A DNA stretch of 64,000 nt from an uncultured Alphaproteobacteria bacterium (GTDB taxonomy: Bacteria > Pseudomonadota > Alphaproteobacteria > Caulobacterales > Caulobacteraceae). Shown here one piece after another: positions 58,595 through 64,000 of this stretch. The position numbers and the translations under genes were made by a program. The first letter of the stretch is position 1. Each line of letters begins with the position of its first letter. The stretch lies in contig CALETE010000029.1 of NCBI GenBank assembly GCA_937920085.1, forward strand, positions 1 to 64,000, in the 5' to 3' direction. The notes beneath the pieces are model-generated. The model saw nothing but the letters and a program-made list of their open reading frames with translations. It was not told the origin of the DNA and did no database searches.

Positions 58595-59509
58595 ATGTCG
58601 GCGGCACCATCGGAAAACGTGGAAACACTTCCTTATGGGAGTTTAGGTAGGCGGGATGTCGAGAGAATTTTCGACTTAGGAGTTGGACGTTTGGAACATC
58701 AAGGCCATGCTAAGCGCTTGCCGACGATTACTGTGCGCGACCAGATGTTCGATCGAGAGCAGAGGCTTAAGCGTTGGTACATGGGGGGCGATCCCGTGGC
58801 GACCAGCTTCCTGAATGCTCTTTCGGCGGCATTTCCCGTCGGTGAAAAGCTTTTCATTGACAGCGTCAGATACTTTCATGACCTCGCGCCTCGCCCGTTA
58901 CAGGCCCAGATCGTCGCCTTTGTGCGACAGGAGGCGGCACATACCCGCGAGCACGCTGCCTTCAATGCCCAGTTGGAAACCGGAGGCTATGATCCGGCCG
59001 ATCTCAATGCCCATGCGTCACGAGAGGACAAGCGGATCCGGGGGCGATCGGCCATCGCCCAGTTAGGGTTCACCATGGCGCTGGAACATTGTACCGCGCT
59101 CCTCGCCCACCAATTCCTGGCCGACCCGCGCCACCTGGAGGCCGCTCCCGCGGAGATACAGGCCATGTGGCGTTGGCATGCTGTAGAGGAAATCGAGCAC
59201 AAGGGGGTGGCATTCGATACCTTCAAGGTCGTCAGCCAGGACTGGGGTCCTATGCGTCGCTGGACTTTCCGGGCTGCTGTTATGCTGGACGCGTGCTGGC
59301 GGTTGCTGAAGGTGGTCGCACTGAACATGAACTGCCTTTACGCCCAGGATGGCCTGGGCGGGTTTGGCATCTGGACGCGGACCCTGCGGTATCTAATGGG
59401 GCCTCGCGGGGTGTCGCTGGCCATGATGTCCGGCTGGCTGAAATGGTTTGCTCCAAATTTCCACCCTTGGGATGAAGATGACCTCCAGTTATGTGAGGCG
59501 TTTGCCTAG
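58595..59509 (+). CDS. predicted metal-dependent hydrolase (PF10118-like)
   Basis: A 304-residue protein of the Metal_hydrol family. Conserved His/Glu clusters are FVRQEAAHTREHAAFN, GFTMALEHCTALLAH and MWRWHAVEEIEHKGVAFD, a ferritin-like di-metal pattern. The function is uncharacterised in most bacteria. The start at 58595 (MSAAPSENVETLP) is preferred; an in-frame ATG at 58541 would add 18 residues. It lies 125 bp after tRNA-Ser and 33 bp before the hybrid kinase gene on the same strand. Confidence 0.85.
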   Translation: MSAAPSENVETLPYGSLGRRDVERIFDLGVGRLEHQGHAKRLPTITVRDQMFDREQRLKRWYMGGDPVATSFLNALSAAFPVGEKLFIDSVRYFHDLAPRPLQAQIVAFVRQEAAHTREHAAFNAQLETGGYDPADLNAHASREDKRIRGRSAIAQLGFTMALEHCTALLAHQFLADPRHLEAAPAEIQAMWRWHAVEEIEHKGVAFDTFKVVSQDWGPMRRWTFRAAVMLDACWRLLKVVALNMNCLYAQDGLGGFGIWTRTLRYLMGPRGVSLAMMSGWLKWFAPNFHPWDEDDLQLCEAFA

Positions 59510-59542
59510 GTCATCGCTGCGCTAATCTTGCCAATTTGAACC

Positions 59543-61282
59543 TTGGGACCTTCAATGAATTCATTCTTGAATGAAAGGTTCGCTTCTGCTTGTACGGCCA
59601 CATATCGCCTAATCGGCTTCAGGCTGGCGATTGCCGCCTTGGTCGTCTTGGTGCTGGGTGCCGAGGTTGGCTGGACCATACCTGTCGCCTGGTTTTCCGT
59701 AACGTTACTGATAGAAGCTCTCAACTGGGCCGTGGCGGGCGGCCTGGCCAAGAGGATGGACCGAAGGCCGACGGCTCTTGTGGGGGCCGCAATTTCGCTT
59801 TTCCTGCTGACCCTCTGCTGGAATTCCGTTGGTGTCATCATCTGGATTCAGGGCCGGGAGGTCATGACCGTTTTGGCTGCAGCCTATTTTGGTGCCCACC
59901 TTACTTATCTGCAGGCCAATCATAGCCAGTCTTGGGCGGCTACGGTTCTGGGGTTACCCTCCTTCCTGGCACCATTGGTGATGACGACTTTTTTCCCGAT
60001 TTTTCACGGGATTGATCAGTTGGCTGTCAGCTTGACGATGGTCGGGCTCGTTTCGCTGGCCGTGGTGAGTAGCTTGCTCAGCCTGTCGGTATCGAAGCGC
60101 CTGGAGGCGGCGATCGCTCAGGTCGTGATCGAGAAGGAGCGTGCCGAGGCCGCGAACCGGTCCAAGAGCACCTTCTTGGCCATCATGAGTCACGAGATTC
60201 GAACGCCGCTGAACGGGGTGCTGGGTATGGCGCAGGCTATGGCCGCCGATCCCTTGCCAAAGGTTCAGGAGGAACGGCTATCGGTCATAAGCCAATCAGG
60301 CGAGGCCTTGCTCACCATTCTAAACGATGTGCTCGACCTATCGAAGATAGAGGCGGGCGAGTTCGAGATCGAGGCTATACCGTTCGATTTAGAGACTTTG
60401 CTGCGGAGTTCGCGGGCGGCGTTTGCTGCGATCGCCAACGCCAAGGGCCTGACGTTCGGTCTCTTCGTCTCAGACACTGCCAAGGGGACCTATGTCGGCG
60501 ACCCCGCGCGCCTGCGCCAGATCATCAATAATTTGATCTCCAATGCGCTGAAGTTCACCTCGCACGGGGAGGTCAAGGTCGACGCACATTTCGAAGACCC
60601 GCTCAGGATCAGCATCTCTGACTCCGGCATCGGCATCGCGCCTGAAAGTCTGGAGGACCTATTCAAGCCGTTCAGGCAGGCCGACCTGTCGACCACCCGA
60701 CGGTATGGCGGCACAGGGTTGGGCCTCTCGATCTGCAAGCATATCGTCGAGTTGATGGGCGGCAACATCAGTGTGGAAAGCCAAGTGGGCAGGGGATCGA
60801 CATTTACGATTACGCTACCCCTAGAACAGTTAGACGGCTCACTGGCCATTGCCGAAGACTTGAAGGTTCCTACGTCTGGCTCGGGGTCTGCAGGGTTCGG
60901 CGTCGCCAAATTTCGCGTTCTGGCCGCCGAAGACAATGCTGTAAACCAGCAGGTCCTGAGCGTGCTGCTCAATCAGATTGGGATCGAGCCTGTCTTCGTC
61001 GTCAACGGCGAGGAGGCCGTCGCTGCGTGGCGCGATGGAGCGTGGGACTTGATCCTCATGGACATACAGATGCCGGTTATGGATGGCGTAACGGCCACGC
61101 GAATGATCCGCGCCGCAGAAATGGCCGAGGGCCGATCGAGGACACCCATCATCGCCCTGACGGCGGACGCCATGACGGATCAGGTTGAGGCCTATGGGGA
61201 CGCTGGCATGGATGGTCTGATCGCCAAGCCGTTGTCGGCAGCAAATTTGTTCGAAGTCCTAAACGGGGTCCTGGCAGACTGA
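59543..61282 (+). CDS. hybrid sensor histidine kinase / response regulator
   Basis: A 579-residue membrane sensor. About six helices lie in residues 20-185, then HisKA with phospho-His217 (FLAIMSHEIRTPLNG), a HATPase domain (NNLISNALKFTSHG, DSGIGIAPE, GGTGLGLSICKHI), and a receiver domain with Asp507 (LILMDIQMPVMDG). No periplasmic sensing domain is visible, so the signal may be sensed by the helices. The output partner is unknown. It is followed by the convergent peptide-binding protein gene. Confidence 0.93.
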   Translation: MGPSMNSFLNERFASACTATYRLIGFRLAIAALVVLVLGAEVGWTIPVAWFSVTLLIEALNWAVAGGLAKRMDRRPTALVGAAISLFLLTLCWNSVGVIIWIQGREVMTVLAAAYFGAHLTYLQANHSQSWAATVLGLPSFLAPLVMTTFFPIFHGIDQLAVSLTMVGLVSLAVVSSLLSLSVSKRLEAAIAQVVIEKERAEAANRSKSTFLAIMSHEIRTPLNGVLGMAQAMAADPLPKVQEERLSVISQSGEALLTILNDVLDLSKIEAGEFEIEAIPFDLETLLRSSRAAFAAIANAKGLTFGLFVSDTAKGTYVGDPARLRQIINNLISNALKFTSHGEVKVDAHFEDPLRISISDSGIGIAPESLEDLFKPFRQADLSTTRRYGGTGLGLSICKHIVELMGGNISVESQVGRGSTFTITLPLEQLDGSLAIAEDLKVPTSGSGSAGFGVAKFRVLAAEDNAVNQQVLSVLLNQIGIEPVFVVNGEEAVAAWRDGAWDLILMDIQMPVMDGVTATRMIRAAEMAEGRSRTPIIALTADAMTDQVEAYGDAGMDGLIAKPLSAANLFEVLNGVLAD

Positions 61283-61352
61283 AAATGCCACGGTCTTGTC
61301 TGTGCATTTAGATCAGGCAATCGGGTTTTTCAGATCAGAACAGGTCTTAAGC

Positions 61353-62954
61353 TCACCGGTTGCACAACCAGCGGGCACGATGGAAATTTTCAGCATTATC
61401 CACCCAGCCCGTGATCTTGTTTGAGACGAGATTGCGGTTGACGACAAAGAACAAGGGTATTGTTGCCTCATCATTGAGCATGACTTGCTCTGCTTGAGAA
61501 AGCAGAGCCGCCCGCCTGTCTCCATTCGCCTCCCGATCCGCGGCATTCAGAAGGGCATCATAGATCTTGCTGCTGTAGTCGCCGTAGTTTTGGCCACCTG
61601 TGTCGGACTTGAAAAGACCTAGGAATGTCGTCGCATCATTGAAGTCTGCATACCAATTCATGACGCCTACATCGAAATCGCGCATGCGAAAGGCCGAAAA
61701 CGCGATTTGGGACTCATTTTGAATAAGCTTCGTCTTGACGCCCAGTTCTGCCCAATCGGCCTGCACCGACTGGCTGATCAAGATACTGTCGGGATTATTT
61801 GGGGTCTTGATGTCAAACGAAAGCGGATTGCCAGGGCCGTAGCCAGCTAAGGATAGAAGTCGTCTTGCGTCTGCGACCCTTTGCGCCCGCGTTTCGCTCG
61901 CCCAAAAGACGTGGGCCCCATACTTATAATTGGCGGTGCCCGGGGGAACGAAAGCATAGGCAGCGGCTTGGCCAGCTCGCATAAGCTTTTGAGTTATGAA
62001 TTCACGATCGACAGCCTCTGAGAGCGCGCGGCGTACACGAATGTCCTTGAAGGCTGCAACATCGCGCGTGTTGAACGACATATAGGACGTCGCCAAGGAT
62101 ACGTGTGTCCTTTCCACTCCAGGCATTTCAGCTTGAATTCGATCAATTCGGTTCGACTGGAAGTTTGTATTTATATCAAGCTCACCCTTACTTACGCGCC
62201 GCTCGGCCATCACGGAGTCATTTGTCGGGTAATAGTTGACGCGGTCTATGCAGACCTTGGCCGCATCATAAAAGCTTGCATTTTTGTTCACCTCGATGTG
62301 GTCGCCGAGTTTCCAGGCCACTAATTTGAAGGGGCCATTGCCAACGAAATGGGCGGGCTGTGTCCAGGCGTCGCCCCACTTTTCGACAACGTGTTTCGGG
62401 ACTGGATAGAAGCTCTGATGTTTGGCGATCTCTGGCAGGTAGGGTGCGGGGTGTTCCAAGGTTAGCTGCAGGGTTTTCGCGTCAATAGCCTTGGCGCCGA
62501 GCGCAGCCGGGAGAACCTTACCCTCATTGAGCGCCTGCCCGTTTTTCAAGATGTAGATGAGATAGGCATAGATAGACGCCGTTTTTGGATTCAAAATCCG
62601 TTGATAGGCATAGACGAAATCATCTGCCGTAACCGGAACGCCATCAGACCACACGGCGTCTCGCAGGTGGAACGTCCATACCAGTCCGTCTGGGCTTGTT
62701 TCCCACGAGGTCGCCATGCCCGGTATGGGGCTTGCGTCGGGTGCATCGGTCGTTAACCCCACGATCAGGTCTGCGATGACCGAAAAATCGTCGATTAGCG
62801 TCGATTTCTGGGGGTCCAGGGTCTCAACTTCTGAGTTGTTTCCGTACTCCAGGCAGACCTTGCCGGGGGGGCACTGGGGGCGTGTTGGGTGCTTCTGACA
62901 CCCCGTTAGCCCAAGGGTAGCGACCAAAAGAAGAATGAGACCGACGTATCGCAA
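61353..62954 (-). CDS. peptide ABC transporter substrate-binding lipoprotein (OppA-like)
   Basis: A 533-residue SBP family 5 protein with lipobox LTGC (Cys19). Typical blocks are NSEVETLDPQKS, SPDGLVWTFHLRDAVWSDG, VTADDFVYAYQRILNP, VGNGPFKLVAWK, and the late FDVGVMNWYADFNDATTFLG. It should bind oligopeptides (or peptide-like compounds) for an ABC importer. No permease or ATPase gene lies in the window on either side, so it may be an orphan, or its partners are further along. The upstream neighbour on the same strand is a histidine kinase. Confidence 0.92.
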   Translation of the reverse strand: MRYVGLILLLVATLGLTGCQKHPTRPQCPPGKVCLEYGNNSEVETLDPQKSTLIDDFSVIADLIVGLTTDAPDASPIPGMATSWETSPDGLVWTFHLRDAVWSDGVPVTADDFVYAYQRILNPKTASIYAYLIYILKNGQALNEGKVLPAALGAKAIDAKTLQLTLEHPAPYLPEIAKHQSFYPVPKHVVEKWGDAWTQPAHFVGNGPFKLVAWKLGDHIEVNKNASFYDAAKVCIDRVNYYPTNDSVMAERRVSKGELDINTNFQSNRIDRIQAEMPGVERTHVSLATSYMSFNTRDVAAFKDIRVRRALSEAVDREFITQKLMRAGQAAAYAFVPPGTANYKYGAHVFWASETRAQRVADARRLLSLAGYGPGNPLSFDIKTPNNPDSILISQSVQADWAELGVKTKLIQNESQIAFSAFRMRDFDVGVMNWYADFNDATTFLGLFKSDTGGQNYGDYSSKIYDALLNAADREANGDRRAALLSQAEQVMLNDEATIPLFFVVNRNLVSNKITGWVDNAENFHRARWLCNR

Positions 62955-63019
62955 GGGGGACTCGCAAGAATGACCAACCAGATAGGCCTCGCACTCCTAG
63001 GGAGCCTTGTCGAGGCGGG

Positions 63020-64000
63020 CTAGAGCGGGAGGCGGACCCTCGCACAAAGTCCGCCCTCTGCGCGATTTGTCAGTTCGACGTCGCCACCATGGGCGCGGGT
63101 CACAGATCGCACCACGGCAAGGCCAAGGCCAATGCCTCCGGTTTCCCGATTTCGGGAGGGCTCACCGCGATAGAAGGGTTCAAATACCCGTTCGCTTTCG
63201 TCCTCCGGGATGCCGGGGCCCATATCATCGATCTCAATGACTGCGTACCCGTCTCTGTTGAACACCCGAGCGGTGGCGCTGCCACCGAATTTGACGGCAT
63301 TGTCCAGGAGATTTGTGAAAAGCCGACGCAGACTTATCGGGTCACCGCTTAAAATGACCTGCTCGCGATGGACCAAATTGACGGGTGAGCCTGTCTCAGA
63401 CATTTCATCGCACAGGCTCTCGATGAGTGAGGAGAGTTCAAGCGGTTTTCTGGCACCAGCATGGCTCGCATCACGGACAAAGGTTAGCGTACCAGAGATC
63501 ATTTGTTCCATCTGATCAATGTCTTTGGCCATTTTGAGACGAAGATCATCAGGCGCTGATTCAATGCGAAACTTGAGACGGGTGAGTGGCGTGCGTAAGT
63601 CGTGGGCAATGGCCCCGACCATGGCCGTGCGATCCTCCACATAGCGTTTCAGTCTTTGCTGCATGTCGTTGAAGGCACCGGCAGCGACCTTGATTTCTGA
63701 AGCGCCGGTCAAGGACAGCGAAATTGGGGCCGATTGTGGATCTCGGCCAAGCCGTTCCGCGGCTTCGGAAAACTGCTGGTAGGGCCGGGCCATACGGCGC
63801 GCGGCGATCCAGGCAATGGGGGCCATGGCGAGGGCTGATATCAAGAACCGAAGCACCAAGCGTTGCTGCCAGGCTTCAAGCCCAAACACTGGCACTGGCT
63901 GAACAACACGCCAACGCCCATCGGGCTGTTGCATGCTGACTGCGAAGGGTGCGACGAGAAACAAGTCTTCCTGACGCGCCCCTTGCCGCGCCAACTGGTC
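63020..64000 (-). CDS. sensor histidine kinase (EnvZ-like), N-terminal part missing
   Basis: The minus-strand frame is open to the window end, so the start lies outside. The visible 326 residues contain one membrane helix (LVLRFLISALAMAPIAWIAA), a HAMP-like linker (AAERLGRDPQSAPISLSL), HisKA with IAHDLRTPLTRLKFRIE, and a HATPase domain (NLLDNAVKFGG, DMGPGIPEDE, GGIGLGLAVVRSV). The protein ends shortly after the last strand. The matching response regulator is probably just upstream, beyond base 64000. Confidence 0.92.
   Translation of the reverse strand, partial: DQLARQGARQEDLFLVAPFAVSMQQPDGRWRVVQPVPVFGLEAWQQRLVLRFLISALAMAPIAWIAARRMARPYQQFSEAAERLGRDPQSAPISLSLTGASEIKVAAGAFNDMQQRLKRYVEDRTAMVGAIAHDLRTPLTRLKFRIESAPDDLRLKMAKDIDQMEQMISGTLTFVRDASHAGARKPLELSSLIESLCDEMSETGSPVNLVHREQVILSGDPISLRRLFTNLLDNAVKFGGSATARVFNRDGYAVIEIDDMGPGIPEDESERVFEPFYRGEPSRNRETGGIGLGLAVVRSVTRAHGGDVELTNRAEGGLCARVRLPL

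Noticed and set aside
1..64000. Prophage, insertion sequence, CRISPR array or integrative element, including at tRNA-Ser
   Set aside because: No integrase, transposase, phage structural gene, repeat-spacer array or duplicated tRNA end was seen. The genes are core chromosomal functions.

Overview
The window is a core chromosomal segment of an alphaproteobacterium of the order Caulobacterales. The strongest markers are an adjacent divK-pleD cell-cycle pair, with PleD motifs in the same residue register as the Caulobacter protein, and a complete holdfast polysaccharide (hfs) locus. Gene neighbourhoods such as clpS-clpA, pyrB-LOG-pyrC', plsY-dprA-topA-rnr and gatCA also fit. Base composition looks moderately GC-rich, lower than I would expect for Caulobacter itself, so an Asticcacaulis- or Phenylobacterium-like relative is possible; I cannot settle the genus. 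I see no prophage, insertion sequence, CRISPR array or plasmid module.

Layout. 1-7.8 kb: end of a FemAB/GNAT-like gene, a HIT protein, a lytic transglycosylase, a family 4 uracil-DNA glycosylase, ETF-ubiquinone oxidoreductase, a TPR lipoprotein and ispE. 7.8-10.7 kb: glnK-amtB nitrogen module and a secreted fasciclin protein. 10.7-20.3 kb: glyQ-glyS, ppdK, an M48 membrane protease, a ketoacyl-ACP synthase III homologue and a GH84 glycosidase. 20.3-26.3 kb: adenine/adenosine deaminase, clpS-clpA, dinB and a HAD-like protein. 26.3-28.4 kb: divK-pleD and rpmG. 28.4-40.4 kb: NUDIX, cupin, then a long minus-strand series (ruvX, pyrB, LOG, pyrC', plsY, dprA, topA, rnr, EamA). 40.5-46.3 kb: gatC-gatA, a small secreted protein, gatB and an S9 peptidase. 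46.4-48.4 kb: a B12-binding radical SAM protein. 49-58.2 kb: hfsD, hfsA-hfsB-hfsC and hfsE-hfsF-hfsG-hfsH. 58.4-64 kb: tRNA-Ser(GCU), a predicted metal-dependent hydrolase, a hybrid histidine kinase, a peptide-binding lipoprotein and a truncated histidine kinase.

How genes work together. The hfs genes form a Wzx/Wzy-type pathway. HfsE loads the first sugar on undecaprenyl phosphate, HfsG extends it, HfsH deacetylates, HfsF flips the repeat unit, HfsC polymerises it, and HfsA/HfsB/HfsD form the export system. DivK and PleD control the cell cycle and c-di-GMP, which in Caulobacter also controls holdfast formation. GlnK gates AmtB. ClpS delivers N-degron substrates to ClpA. GatCAB makes Gln-tRNA(Gln) and/or Asn-tRNA(Asn).

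The most interesting observations are a dihydroorotase homologue that has lost its metal-binding and catalytic residues, an HfsB whose P-loop lysine is threonine, perfect inverted repeats in the hfsD/hfsA divergent region and before the ketoacyl synthase gene, a CtrA-like box with paired GANTC sites before divK, a Cys-rich N-terminal extension on DinB, and an uncharacterised B12/radical-SAM enzyme next to the holdfast locus.
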